This document shows positions 35,021 through 44,142 of a stretch of DNA of 64,000 nt, piece after piece. The notes beneath the pieces were generated by a model, which was not told where the DNA came from, did no database searches, and was given only the letters and a program-made list of their open reading frames with translations. How positions within the stretch are numbered: position 1 is the stretch's first letter; every line of letters starts with the position of its first letter. This DNA is from Thermococcus paralvinellae (lineage in GTDB: Archaea > Methanobacteriota_B > Thermococci > Thermococcales > Thermococcaceae), in contig NZ_CP006965.1 in assembly GCF_000517445.1 (NCBI RefSeq), positions 1,278,681-1,342,680 on the forward strand, in the 5' to 3' direction. Position numbers and translations under genes: made by a program.

Positions 35021-35356
35021 TCACTCTTCATCTTCTTCAATGCCCATCGCTCTTTCGCAGAATTCGTGCATTTCCTTCCAGCCTTCGCCCATGTACTTCT
35101 CCATTATTGGCTCCATTTCTTTTTCCATTTCTTCATGCACCTCCGTGAAGTTCCCGCTTTCCATGAACTTCTCCATCTCTTCGTGCTGTTCATACATCAT
35201 TCCATAGCCCATCATTCCACCATGCATTCCCCAGCCCCATGTTGGGCCTCTGAAAACTTTCTCATCGTTAAAGTCAGCCCCTGAATGAGCCAAACCGATA
35301 GGAATTGCTATGAGCGCTCCTAGTATAAACCCAACTAATATTGATTTCCACTCCAT
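35021..35356 (-). CDS. Exported or membrane-anchored Met/His-rich protein
   Basis: A 111-residue protein with an N-terminal hydrophobic segment (ILVGFILGALIAIPIGLA) that may be a signal or anchor. The following region is very rich in Met, His and Gly (GWGMHGGMMGYGMMYEQ) and the C-terminus is acidic. Such Met/His runs bind Cu+ or Ag+ in periplasmic copper proteins. Start at 35356 after GAGGTGG. It follows the copR gene convergently and faces a methyltransferase gene on the other side. I know no named family. Confidence 0.75.
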   Translation of the reverse strand: MEWKSILVGFILGALIAIPIGLAHSGADFNDEKVFRGPTWGWGMHGGMMGYGMMYEQHEEMEKFMESGNFTEVHEEMEKEMEPIMEKYMGEGWKEMHEFCERAMGIEEDEE

Positions 35357-35426
35357 TTCAACCACCTCTTTTTGTTGTTTCGAATATACCTATGAGCTAA
35401 ACGCTAATAGGCTTATCATTTTCAAT

Positions 35427-35490
35427 GTGTAAATTGCAACTGACAAGATTTCACAAGATGAAAGAATAAAATTAATTCAAAGTTTACACA
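35427..35490. promoter_or_regulatory. TGTGTAAA motifs in a divergent promoter
   Basis: GTGTAAAT at 35427-35434 and its inverted form TTTACAC at 35483-35489 lie between the Met/His-rich gene and the methyltransferase gene. The same GTGTAAAT occurs at 34321 beside copR. Confidence 0.4.
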
Positions 35491-35509
35491 ATTATAAATT
35501 GTGATAGAA

Positions 35510-36115
35510 ATGGCTGAGACTGCCAAAAAGTATGATAGGTTTTCGAAGATTTATGATTCCTTTGAGAGTTTAATGGAAAGGAGAGCTTTCTCAAAATACA
35601 GAAAGAAAGCTTTAAGATTAGCTAAAGGCAAAGTTCTTGAAGTAGGTGTTGGAACAGGCAAAAATTTGCCCTACTACCCAAAAGGTGTTGAAGTTATTGG
35701 GATAGACTTCAGCAAAGGAATGCTTGAGAAAGCAGATAGAAGGAGAAAAGAGCTTGGTCTGGAGAACGTTAAGCTAATGCTCATGGACGCCCAAAATTTA
35801 GAGTTTGAAGACAACACTTTTGACACGGTTGTGAGCACTTTCGTGTTTTGTACGGTGCCTGATCCTATCAAAGGATTAAAGGAAGTTTATAGAGTCCTAA
35901 AACCTGGAGGAAAAGCAATATTTTTGGAGCACATGAAAAGCGAATCAAAGCTTTTGAATATCCCGCTTTACTTAATGGATCCAATAACAAAAGCATTAGT
36001 AGGAACTTCAATGGTGAGAGAAACGCAGAAGAATATTGAAAAGGCTGGTTTTAAGATAGAGAAAGTTGAAAATCTATTCTTTGACATCGTGAGGCTTATC
36101 ATTGCAACAAAATAA
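35510..36115 (+). CDS. Class I SAM-dependent methyltransferase (UbiE-like)
   Basis: A 201-residue methyltransferase with motif I VLEVGVGTGKNLPYYP, motif II VIGIDFSKGML, LMLMDAQNLEFEDNTFD and EVYRVLKPGGKAIFLEH. UbiE-type folds act on small lipids, quinones or metalloids. Placement in a metal island allows a metalloid or metal-resistance role but does not prove it. Start at ATG 35510; ribosome site weak, in-frame GTG at 35501 possible. Confidence 0.87.
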   Translation: MAETAKKYDRFSKIYDSFESLMERRAFSKYRKKALRLAKGKVLEVGVGTGKNLPYYPKGVEVIGIDFSKGMLEKADRRRKELGLENVKLMLMDAQNLEFEDNTFDTVVSTFVFCTVPDPIKGLKEVYRVLKPGGKAIFLEHMKSESKLLNIPLYLMDPITKALVGTSMVRETQKNIEKAGFKIEKVENLFFDIVRLIIATK

Positions 36116-36248
36116 GCTTGAGGACAAAAGTGTGTAAAGGCAATGAAAGGTTGGAAATTCTTTATTCTAAACTTTTTGTTAAAATAGAACCAAATTATTT
36201 TCGATTTTCTAAAAAGCAAGCTTGAGAATATTGCCTTAATCAAAAATC

Positions 36249-36284
36249 TTATATACATTCTTACTTATCCTTGGGTAGGTGAGG
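36249..36284 (+). promoter_or_regulatory. Promoter of the transsulfuration operon
   Basis: TATA box TTATATAC at 36249-36256 and ribosome site AGGTGAG at 36278-36284, before the ATG at 36290. Confidence 0.5.
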
Positions 36285-36289
36285 GCTAA

Positions 36290-37459
36290 ATGGTAGAAAA
36301 TTATACAAAATTGGGTATTTATGATGACATAAGTCAAACTATAGGGAGAACACCGATAGTTAGACTCAAAAGGATTGAGGAGTACTTCAACGTTCAAAAC
36401 GAGCTCTATGCTAAAATAGAGTTCTTCAACCCAGGAGGGAGCATAAAGGATAGGATTGGAAAGTATATGATCGAAGGGGCCAAAAGAGAAGAGAAAATAA
36501 CTGAGGGAGCAGTAATAATCGAGCCCACATCAGGGAACACGGGAGTTGGCTTAGCCTTAGTTGCAGCAGTTGAGGGATACAAGACAGTGTTTACAATGCC
36601 AACAAAAATGAGCTTAGAGAAGGAGCTTCTCCTTAAAGCTTTAGGTGCTTTTGTAATTAGAACCCCTACTGCAGTAGCTCCAAGCGATCCAAACTCCTAC
36701 TACAAAGTAGCTGAAGCCGTGAGGAATCTCATTTGGAAAAAGAAGAAGCCAGTGAGCAGAGATGAACTTAAAGAAATAGTCGATTATGTGCAAAAGCTCG
36801 TTGATGAGAACAGGTTAGACGAACTAAAAGCTATTCTTGAGGAGGAAGTTGAGGAAACTCCTTACGCATATATTCCGAATCAGTACTTCAACAAGTACAA
36901 CCCAATAGCACATTATGAAACAACTGCCAAAGAAATTTGGAAGCAGACTAAGGGAGAAATAGATTATCTTTTCGCAGGGATTGGCACTGGAGGAACTATA
37001 ACTGGAATCGGGCGCTATCTAAAAGAGAGAAAAGACGTCAAGATAATAGGCATTGATCCAGTGGGCTCAATCTACAATCTCGTAAAGAAGGGAATGAGCT
37101 TAGAAGAAGCTGTGAAAAAAGCCCATCCTTATTTAGTTGAAGGAATTGGGGAGGATTTGCTCCCAGAGACTGTTGATTTGAGCCTAGTTGATGATATAGT
37201 TGTTGTCAATGACCAAGAGGCCTTTTCAATGACGCGCTTCTTGGCAAGAAGAGAGGGCATCTTAGCCGGTGGCTCTTCGGGGGCAGCCCTCTATGGAACA
37301 ATAAAATATCTCAAGGAAAACGGAGTAAAGGGAAAGAAAGTTGTTGTAATCTTCCCAGACACTGGAAGGAACTACATGACAAAGATTTTCAACGATAAAT
37401 GGCTTCTCGAAAACGGCTTTGAGATTTATGATGAAAAAGTTCTGGAGGGATTGAGATGA
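36290..37459 (+). CDS. Cysteine synthase / cystathionine beta-synthase family PLP enzyme with insertion
   Basis: A 389-residue fold-type II PLP enzyme that makes cysteine or cystathionine. GGSIKDR holds the PLP lysine near residue 53, PTSGNTGVGLA binds substrate and AGIGTGGTITGIGR binds phosphate. Between residues about 150 and 190 lies a charged helical insertion (KPVSRDELKEIVDYVQKL) that usual family members lack. ATGA overlap with the cystathionine gamma-lyase gene suggests a joint transsulfuration role. Confidence 0.92.
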   Translation: MVENYTKLGIYDDISQTIGRTPIVRLKRIEEYFNVQNELYAKIEFFNPGGSIKDRIGKYMIEGAKREEKITEGAVIIEPTSGNTGVGLALVAAVEGYKTVFTMPTKMSLEKELLLKALGAFVIRTPTAVAPSDPNSYYKVAEAVRNLIWKKKKPVSRDELKEIVDYVQKLVDENRLDELKAILEEEVEETPYAYIPNQYFNKYNPIAHYETTAKEIWKQTKGEIDYLFAGIGTGGTITGIGRYLKERKDVKIIGIDPVGSIYNLVKKGMSLEEAVKKAHPYLVEGIGEDLLPETVDLSLVDDIVVVNDQEAFSMTRFLARREGILAGGSSGAALYGTIKYLKENGVKGKKVVVIFPDTGRNYMTKIFNDKWLLENGFEIYDEKVLEGLR

Positions 37460-38616
37460 GGGGTTTTTCAACTAAGGCTATCCACGTTGGTGAAGACCCA
37501 AGAGAGATGCAGCATGGAGATGTCGTCTCTCCAATTCACCTCACAACAACTTTCGCAAAGAAAAGCGTGAGAGAAGTTGAGGAAGGCTATGTTTACTCAA
37601 GAAGCGGCAATCCAACAAGAGATAGGCTTGAGAGAAAGCTAGCTGCCCTTGAAAATGCAAAGTACGGGTTGGCCTTTTCCTCCGGATTGGCTGCTGAGTC
37701 AACAATACTCCTAGCCCTGCTCAAGAAGGGCGACCATGTAATTGCTTTTGATGACCTCTACGGAGGGACTAAAAGACTGTTCAACCAAGTTATGGAGCGC
37801 TTTGGGATTGAGTTTACTTATGTGGATGCAAGAGAGCCCGAGAACGTTAGAAGTGTGATAAAAGAAAACACAAAGATGATTTGGCTCGAAACTCCTACAA
37901 ACCCTCTCCTAAAGCTAGCTGATATTAAAGCAATTTCTGAGATTGCTCATGAGAGAGATTTAATCGTGGTGGTGGACAACACATTTGCGAGTCCATATTT
38001 CCAAAATCCGCTGGATTTGGGTGCTGACATAGTCCTCCACAGCGTTACTAAATACATTGGAGGACACTCCGATGTTGTCGGAGGAGCCGTGATGGTAAAT
38101 GACGATGAGATCTATGAGAAGTTAAAGTTCCATCAAAATGCAGTCGGTGCAATTTTATCACCCTTTGACTCCTGGCTCGTTATGAGGGGCATTAAAACGC
38201 TTGCTGTTAGGATGGAGAGGCACGAGAAGAACGCCATAAGGATTGCAAAGTATCTGGAAGAGCACCCATTGGTTGAAAGAGTTTATTATCCAGGCTTGCC
38301 TTCACATCCGCAGCACGAGCTCGCAAGGAGGCAAATGCGCGGCTTCGGAGGGATGCTCTCATTCGAGCTTAAAGGAGGATTGAAAGAAGCGATAAAGTTC
38401 GTAGAGAGCTTAGAAATTTTTGCATTAGCGGAGAGCTTAGGAGGCGTGGAGTCGTTAATCGAGCTCCCAGCTTTAATGACCCACGCCTCTCTTCCAAAAG
38501 AGGAAAGGGAGAAAGTTGGCATAAAAGACTCCCTTATCAGAGTTTCAGTTGGAATAGAAGACGTTGAGGACTTGATTGAAGACTTGGAGAGAGGCTTTGA
38601 GGCGGTGAGAAGATGA
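37456..38616 (+). CDS. Cystathionine gamma-synthase/lyase family PLP enzyme
   Basis: A 386-residue fold-type I PLP enzyme of the MetB/MetC family. Motifs are YSRSGNPTRDRLE near residue 50, the PLP lysine in LHSVTKYIGGHSD and GGVESLIELPALMTH near the end. Acts in interconversion of cysteine and homocysteine or in methionine synthesis; lyase and synthase cannot be told apart by sequence. Coupled to both neighbours by 4-base overlaps. Confidence 0.93.
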   Translation: MRGFSTKAIHVGEDPREMQHGDVVSPIHLTTTFAKKSVREVEEGYVYSRSGNPTRDRLERKLAALENAKYGLAFSSGLAAESTILLALLKKGDHVIAFDDLYGGTKRLFNQVMERFGIEFTYVDAREPENVRSVIKENTKMIWLETPTNPLLKLADIKAISEIAHERDLIVVVDNTFASPYFQNPLDLGADIVLHSVTKYIGGHSDVVGGAVMVNDDEIYEKLKFHQNAVGAILSPFDSWLVMRGIKTLAVRMERHEKNAIRIAKYLEEHPLVERVYYPGLPSHPQHELARRQMRGFGGMLSFELKGGLKEAIKFVESLEIFALAESLGGVESLIELPALMTHASLPKEEREKVGIKDSLIRVSVGIEDVEDLIEDLERGFEAVRR

Positions 38617-39350
38617 TACCAAGCATCAGTGAGATTAAAGAATTCTTGAAAAAGCTCGGCTTTGATGAAAGCTCAGTTAATGAGCTTATAGAGCAGATAG
38701 AGTACTTTGAAGGAGAAGCACCCCAGAGGGATGATATCGTGAGGGACTACTTTAGGGAGGAGTGCATAGAAACGATAGTTAACGACATCGTTGAAGAAAT
38801 CCTAAAGCTAAACAAGGAAAACATTAAGCTCTTAGACGTTGCAGCTGGCTCAGGGTTTTTCACAGAGAGAATCAAGAGGAAGCTCGAAGAGAGGGGAGTC
38901 AAAGCAGACGTATATGGTTTGGATATAACACCAAGCATGCTGAAAAGGCTTAATGAAAAGGGAGTAACACCCATTTGGGGAGTTGCCGAGAAAATTAGGG
39001 AATCCATTGAGATTGCCAACGAGCACTACGGCATAAATGCTCCAAAAGAATTCGACGTCGTGCTCTCCACCCTGGCGTTCCACCACTTCCTGAAGCCTGA
39101 GAGAGTGCTAAAGAGCATGAAGAGTGTTTTAAAAGAAAGCGGTAAGGTGATAATAGTTGACGTCCTCAAGCACGAACACGAGGAGTTCAAAGAAACTCTA
39201 AAAGACATTCACCTTGGGTTTTCACTGGAAGAAATAGGCGGGCTCGCCTCAAGGATATTTCCAAAAGTGAAAGCAAAGTACATAGATGCCTACTGTGAAG
39301 TTGATGGCATCATTGTAGGGCTCTACAAAGCCGTGCTCTATAAAAAGTAA
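38613..39350 (+). CDS. Class I SAM-dependent methyltransferase
   Basis: A 245-residue methyltransferase; motif I LLDVAAGSGFFTERI, then VYGLDITPSMLKRL and VVLSTLAFHHF, and VLKESGKVIIVDVL. An N-terminal 50-residue helical extension precedes the fold. Third gene of the transsulfuration operon by a 4-base overlap, so it might act on a sulfur amino acid or thiol (inference). The 3' end faces the SHOCT gene. Confidence 0.87.
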   Translation: MIPSISEIKEFLKKLGFDESSVNELIEQIEYFEGEAPQRDDIVRDYFREECIETIVNDIVEEILKLNKENIKLLDVAAGSGFFTERIKRKLEERGVKADVYGLDITPSMLKRLNEKGVTPIWGVAEKIRESIEIANEHYGINAPKEFDVVLSTLAFHHFLKPERVLKSMKSVLKESGKVIIVDVLKHEHEEFKETLKDIHLGFSLEEIGGLASRIFPKVKAKYIDAYCEVDGIIVGLYKAVLYKK

Positions 39351-39358
39351 AAAAGATA

Positions 39359-39655
39359 TCAGCTTTCCAACAGCTTTCTCTTCCTTCTTTCGTACTCTTC
39401 GTCATCTATTTCTCCCCTTGCATACTTCTCGTCCAGAATTTCAAGTGCTCTCTTTTTTGATGTGCCACTTGGGCTCTGCTCGATTATCCACTTAATGAAC
39501 CACACTACTGCAACTATTATTGCAACCCAAAACAGGAGCATGAATATTGCTCCAAAGATTCCAAAGTAACCAAATCCCATCATATCGTGCCACCCCCATT
39601 CACCTTCTCCAACGTGAACTAAAAATCTCCCAGCATTAATACTTTCAAACATCAT
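39359..39655 (-). CDS. Single-span membrane protein with SHOCT domain
   Basis: A 98-residue protein. A hydrophobic span (GIFGAIFMLLFWVAIIVAVV) is followed by a C-terminal SHOCT motif (RALEILDEKYARGEIDDEEY), a short domain often found in proteins that oligomerise at the membrane. The N-terminal part is Trp/Gly/His rich (GEGEWGWHDMMGFG). Common beside copper and metal genes; role unknown. Confidence 0.85.
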   Translation of the reverse strand: MMFESINAGRFLVHVGEGEWGWHDMMGFGYFGIFGAIFMLLFWVAIIVAVVWFIKWIIEQSPSGTSKKRALEILDEKYARGEIDDEEYERRKRKLLES

Positions 39656-39762
39656 TTTGCTCGCCTCATATGTTATTCAGCTGAAAGAGTTATATCCCTT
39701 ATTCTTTGCAAAATGCGAAATATAATACCTAAAAATTTCGAAAAAGAAAAAGAAGAGTTGCC

Positions 39763-41835
39763 TCAAACCTTTAAAAACCTCGCGTTTATGGCAACTATAA
39801 CCGTGCTCAGGCTCATCAGAAGAGCACCCACTGCGGGGCTTAATAGTATTCCGTAATTATAGAGTACCCCAGCTGCCAAAGGAATTGCAAATGTGTTATA
39901 ACCAGTTGCCCACGCTAAGTTTTGCACCATCTTCCGATAGGTTGCTCTTGCAAGGTGTATCGCTGTTATAACGTCTCTTGGATCATTCTTGACAAGGATT
40001 ATGTCCGCGCTTTCTATTGCCACATCGGTTCCAGCTCCAATTGCTATTCCAACGTCCGATTGAATCAAGGCTGGAGCATCGTTTATCCCATCTCCAACCA
40101 TTGCCACGACAAAGCCTTTTTCTTGGAGCTCCTTAATCTTCTCTGACTTCTGATGGGGCAAAACCTCTGCAAAGTAGCCATCTAAGCCAAGCTCCTCAGC
40201 AACCCACTTGGCAACTTTTTCATTGTCTCCTGTGAGCATATAAGCCCTAATTCCCATCTCGTGCAGTTTTTTTATCGCCTCTTTTGACTCAGGTCTTATC
40301 TTATCGGCTAAAGCTAAGGCACCGACCAGCTTTCCACCAATGACTAAGAACACCACAGTTTTGCCCTGCTCCAGGACTTTATTAACGCGCTCGTCCTCCC
40401 TCCACAGATTTCTCTCTTTGAGAAATCCTGGACTGACCACGAGAACTTCTTTTCCGTTGATGACACCCTGTACACCTTTACCCGGTAGAACCCTTGATTC
40501 TCTAACCTCGTAAATCTCAAGGCCGAGCTCCTCCGCCTTCTCGACTATCCCCTGTGCTATCGGGTGTGATGAGTGGCTTTCTAATGTTGCTACATACCTT
40601 AAGATTTCCTCCTCGCTGAGATCATCCAATGGAATTACATCCGTTACCTCAAACTTTCCTTTCGTTAGTGTTCCTGTCTTGTCAAAGACAACCACCTGAA
40701 CATCCTTTGCCCTCTCAAAGGCTTCTCTGTTCCTAATGAGTATTCCTTTCCTCGCTGATATTGATGTTGAAACTGAGACCACTAAAGGAACAGCCAATCC
40801 CAAAGCGTGGGGGCATGTAATCACCATCACGGTGACCATTCTCTCCAAAGCGAACACAAACGGCTTTCCTAAGTAGAGCCAAGCTCCCAGAGTTGCGCTT
40901 CCCGCAGTTATTGCAATGAGTGTGAGCCAAAACGCTGCTCTATTAGCTAAGTCTTGAGTTCTTGACCTCGTCTCTTGGGCCTGTTTTACAAGCTCAACCA
41001 CCTGCATCAAGTAGGTCTCTTTCCCAGTCTTCTCAATCCTTACTTTAATTGAGCCTTCCAAGTTTATTGAACCACCAATAACAATGTCACCAGGTTTCTT
41101 ATAGACAGGCTTTGACTCACCGGTGAGCATTGCTTCGTTTATACTCGTCTCGCCTTCGATTATGATGCCATCTGAGGGTATCTTCTCGCCGGGCTTGACT
41201 AAAACTATATCCCCCTTCTTGAGCTCGCTCACTGGAACGTCTTTTATTCCCTCAGGAGTTATTAAGTGGGCATCAGTTGGCATGAGCTTTATCAGTTCTT
41301 CCAAAGCCCTCGAAGCGCCGAGAACAGAACGCATCTCTATGTAGTGCCCCAAAAGCATGATGTCAATAAGCGTCGCAAGCTCCCAGTAGAAGGTCTTTCC
41401 AGGCAAACCAAAGGTTACTGCAGCGCTGTAGAAAAAGGCAACCGTGATTGCCAAAGCTATTAGTGTCATCATTCCCGGCGTTCTCTTTTTGAGCTCGTCC
41501 CTCATCCCTGTCAGAAACGGTTTCCCACCGTAGAAGTAGACCACTGTCGATAGCGCAAAGAGAACATATCTATCGCCCGTGAACGTGAATGTAAAGCCAA
41601 AGAACTTTTGAATCAGCGGAGATAGGAGCAGTATCGGAATCGTAAGTATAGTGGAGATTATAAATCTCTTCTTAAAGTCCTCCATCATCATTCTATGGTG
41701 ATCCGCATGCGAATGCTTGTGTTCTTCATGCTCATGATTTATGTGTTCATGCTTTTCTTCCTCCATCTTGTGTCTATGCATTTCATGCTCCTCATGCATG
41801 TGCTCTTTATGCATTTCTTTTTCATCATTATTCAT
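39763..41835 (-). CDS. copB: CopB-type P1B ATPase with His-rich N-terminus
   Basis: A 690-residue metal-transporting ATPase. In place of a heavy-metal domain it has an N-terminal His/Met/Glu-rich stretch of about 45 residues. The membrane motif is CPH (ITCPHALGLAVPL), with TGESKPVYKK, DKTGTLTKGKFEV, SSHPIA and GDGINDAPAL, and a C-terminal LLMSLSTVIVAINA. CPH plus the MSxST end marks the P1B-3 (CopB) group for Cu2+ or Cu+/Ag+ export. It has its own promoter in the 160 bases upstream. Confidence 0.94.
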   Translation of the reverse strand: MNNDEKEMHKEHMHEEHEMHRHKMEEEKHEHINHEHEEHKHSHADHHRMMMEDFKKRFIISTILTIPILLLSPLIQKFFGFTFTFTGDRYVLFALSTVVYFYGGKPFLTGMRDELKKRTPGMMTLIALAITVAFFYSAAVTFGLPGKTFYWELATLIDIMLLGHYIEMRSVLGASRALEELIKLMPTDAHLITPEGIKDVPVSELKKGDIVLVKPGEKIPSDGIIIEGETSINEAMLTGESKPVYKKPGDIVIGGSINLEGSIKVRIEKTGKETYLMQVVELVKQAQETRSRTQDLANRAAFWLTLIAITAGSATLGAWLYLGKPFVFALERMVTVMVITCPHALGLAVPLVVSVSTSISARKGILIRNREAFERAKDVQVVVFDKTGTLTKGKFEVTDVIPLDDLSEEEILRYVATLESHSSHPIAQGIVEKAEELGLEIYEVRESRVLPGKGVQGVINGKEVLVVSPGFLKERNLWREDERVNKVLEQGKTVVFLVIGGKLVGALALADKIRPESKEAIKKLHEMGIRAYMLTGDNEKVAKWVAEELGLDGYFAEVLPHQKSEKIKELQEKGFVVAMVGDGINDAPALIQSDVGIAIGAGTDVAIESADIILVKNDPRDVITAIHLARATYRKMVQNLAWATGYNTFAIPLAAGVLYNYGILLSPAVGALLMSLSTVIVAINARFLKV

Positions 41836-41997
41836 TAAACTCCCTCATAGATATAACACAATGGAAGTTAATATAATTAATCTCTGCCAAGTTGAAAATA
41901 TAATAAGATTAGATTTTCAGAAATGTAGCTTAGAAGAACTTCCTTTAACGTTCCAAAAATATCACAGCTGAAACGTTGACAGGTAGGTTTTCCCTTT

Positions 41998-42072
41998 TCA
42001 TAAGCCCTCTCTATCCCAAACCATGAGTAGAGATAGAAGGAGAACGAAAAGAACGCTAAGCGCATAGAACAT
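41998..42072 (-). CDS. Tiny single-span membrane peptide (24 residues)
   Basis: ATG at 42072 is followed by 24 codons: MFYALSVLFVLLLSLLMVWD then REGL. One membrane span with a short charged tail. GAGGTGATGTAA directly before the ATG is a strong ribosome site and overlaps the stop of the upstream Zn/Cd ATPase gene, so translation would be coupled. A second 18-codon frame begins in an ATGA overlap at 42001 (MKRENLPVNV...). It may be a regulatory subunit of the ATPase, or a remnant; small membrane peptides of this kind are known for other P-type ATPases. Confidence 0.55.
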   Translation of the reverse strand: MFYALSVLFVLLLSLLMVWDREGL

Positions 42073-42077
42073 TTACA

Positions 42078-44141
42078 TCACCTCAGAATCCTCATCGCAT
42101 TAAACACCGCTATGAGAGCAACACCAACATCCGCAAAGACAGCCTCCCACATTGTAGCCTCTCCAAGGATTCCAAGGCTTATAAAGGCCAGCTTGACCCC
42201 AAGGGCAAAGATTATGTTCTCCCACACTATCCTCTGTGTTCTCCTTGCAATTTTAATTCCTATGGGCAATTTTGAGGGTTTATCATCCATTATAACTACA
42301 TCTGCTGTCTCTATAGCGGCATCACTTCCCAAAGCACCCATTGCCACTCCTATATCTGCCCTTGCGATAACTGGAGCATCATTTATTCCGTCGCCTACAA
42401 AGACTATCTTTTCATCATCTTTCTTCTCTTTTTCGAGTTTTTCAATGATTTCCACTTTATCCTCTGGCAGAAGCTCAGCATAGAACTCATCCAAGCCAAT
42501 TTGTTTTGCTATTGCTTCTGCAACATCTTTGCTGTCTCCAGTCACCATTACAACCTTTTTAACTCCCAAACGCTTTAGCTCTCTCACGGCTTTTGGAGCA
42601 TCTTCCTTTATTTCATCCGAAATCACTATATAGCCCGCGTATTTCCCATTAACGACCACATGAGCAACAGTCCCTTTTACATGGCATGTATCGTGATCTA
42701 TATTGAATTTGTGCAGCAACCTATCATTTCCAACCATTACTTCAATGCTATCTATTCTTGCTCTAACGCCATGTCCAGCTATTTCTTCATGCTCTTTAAT
42801 CTCAGCTTCATTGATTTCTTTCCCATAGGCCTCCTTTATCGCCTTTGCAATCGGGTGGTTTGAGTGTGCCTCTGCCAAAGCGGCGAACTTAATGATTTCT
42901 TCCTTGCTGAAGCCGTTTCTCGTCTCTATCTTCGTGACCTTGAAGACACCCTTCGTCAGTGTACCCGTCTTGTCAAAAGCTACGATTGTGGCTTTGCTGA
43001 GGGCATCGAGAAAGTTCGAGCCCTTGACGAGTATGCCCTCCCTCGCTGCTCTTCCAATCCCTCCGAAGTAGCCGAGCGGTATTGAAAGCACTAAAGCGCA
43101 AGGGCATGAGATTACCAAAAGCACTAAAGCCCTATAAACCCATTTAGAAAAGGGTTCTCCAAAAGCTAATGGGGGAATTAAGGCAACGAGTGCAGCTAGT
43201 CCGACCACTGCCGGAGTATAGTAGTGAGCGAACTTCGTGATGAACTTTTCTGTTTTAGCTTTCCTTGCACTTGCATTTTCAACAAGCTCTAGAATCCTCG
43301 AAATAGTTGACTCTCTAAGCTCTTTCGTAACTTTGACCGTCAAAAGACCGGTTAAGTTCACCATTCCAGAAAGGATCTCATCCCCTTCCTTAATGGTCCT
43401 TGGCACACTTTCACCGGTCAAAGCTGAAGTATCGACGCTCGAGCTTCCCTCAATAACAACGCCATCAACTGGAACTCTCTCACCGGGCTTGACAATTATA
43501 ATGTCCCCTACCTTGAGCTCCTCCGGCTTGACTTTAATTAGATTATCCCCAACTTTCAAGTTTGCATATTCGGCTTTTAATGATAACAAAGCCTTAATTG
43601 AGCGCCTTGACTTATTAACGGCCAAATCTTGGAAGAACTCACCAATAATGTAAAACAGCATAACACCCACAGCTTCTGGATATTCCTGGATTGCAAATGC
43701 TCCCAGTGTGGCTATAGCTATGAGAAAGTTCTCATCAAAGACGTTCCCATGGACTGAGTTGATAAAAGCGTTCCTCAGCACTTTCCAGCCCACAAGAAGG
43801 TAGCTCGCGACAAATATTCCAAGCACAAAAGCATTGTCGTAGTTGTAATAATATCTCAATAGCATTCCTGCTGTGAAGAGCACAAGCGAAGGTATTATAA
43901 AGTAAAGCCTTTTCCTTAGATCCTCGTCGTGATCGTGGTGCTCTTTCTTCTCAATTATCTTAACACCTGGCTCGACCTTTTTCACTATCTCTTTGGCCTT
44001 CTCAGTATCTCCTTCAATAACTAGCTCGCTTGTTGTGAAATTAACCAACGCAAACTCAAAGCCTTCTTTTTTCAATGCTTCCTCAATTTCATAGGCACAG
44101 CTAGCACAGTCAAGGCCCTCAAGCTTAAGCTTCTTTGGCAT
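42078..44141 (-). CDS. zntA: Zn2+/Cd2+-exporting P1B-2 ATPase (ZntA/CadA type)
   Basis: A 687-residue ATPase with one N-terminal heavy-metal domain (GLDCASCAYEIE), a His/Asp segment (EHHDHDED), CPC in ISCPCALVLSIPLGY, FDKTGTLTKGVF, SNHPIA and GDGINDAP. The C-terminal span with DVGVALIAVFNAMRIL, with its Asp, is the P1B-2 feature for Zn2+/Cd2+/Pb2+. Start at ATG 44141 after GGGTGA; the ArsR stop overlaps the ribosome site. It forms an operon with the ArsR-type regulator upstream. Confidence 0.94.
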   Translation of the reverse strand: MPKKLKLEGLDCASCAYEIEEALKKEGFEFALVNFTTSELVIEGDTEKAKEIVKKVEPGVKIIEKKEHHDHDEDLRKRLYFIIPSLVLFTAGMLLRYYYNYDNAFVLGIFVASYLLVGWKVLRNAFINSVHGNVFDENFLIAIATLGAFAIQEYPEAVGVMLFYIIGEFFQDLAVNKSRRSIKALLSLKAEYANLKVGDNLIKVKPEELKVGDIIIVKPGERVPVDGVVIEGSSSVDTSALTGESVPRTIKEGDEILSGMVNLTGLLTVKVTKELRESTISRILELVENASARKAKTEKFITKFAHYYTPAVVGLAALVALIPPLAFGEPFSKWVYRALVLLVISCPCALVLSIPLGYFGGIGRAAREGILVKGSNFLDALSKATIVAFDKTGTLTKGVFKVTKIETRNGFSKEEIIKFAALAEAHSNHPIAKAIKEAYGKEINEAEIKEHEEIAGHGVRARIDSIEVMVGNDRLLHKFNIDHDTCHVKGTVAHVVVNGKYAGYIVISDEIKEDAPKAVRELKRLGVKKVVMVTGDSKDVAEAIAKQIGLDEFYAELLPEDKVEIIEKLEKEKKDDEKIVFVGDGINDAPVIARADIGVAMGALGSDAAIETADVVIMDDKPSKLPIGIKIARRTQRIVWENIIFALGVKLAFISLGILGEATMWEAVFADVGVALIAVFNAMRILR

Positions 44142-44142
44142 T

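Noticed and set aside
41877-42065. 62-codon minus-strand frame beside copB
   Set aside because: It overlaps the tiny peptide in another frame and has no ribosome site, whereas the 24-codon frame does.
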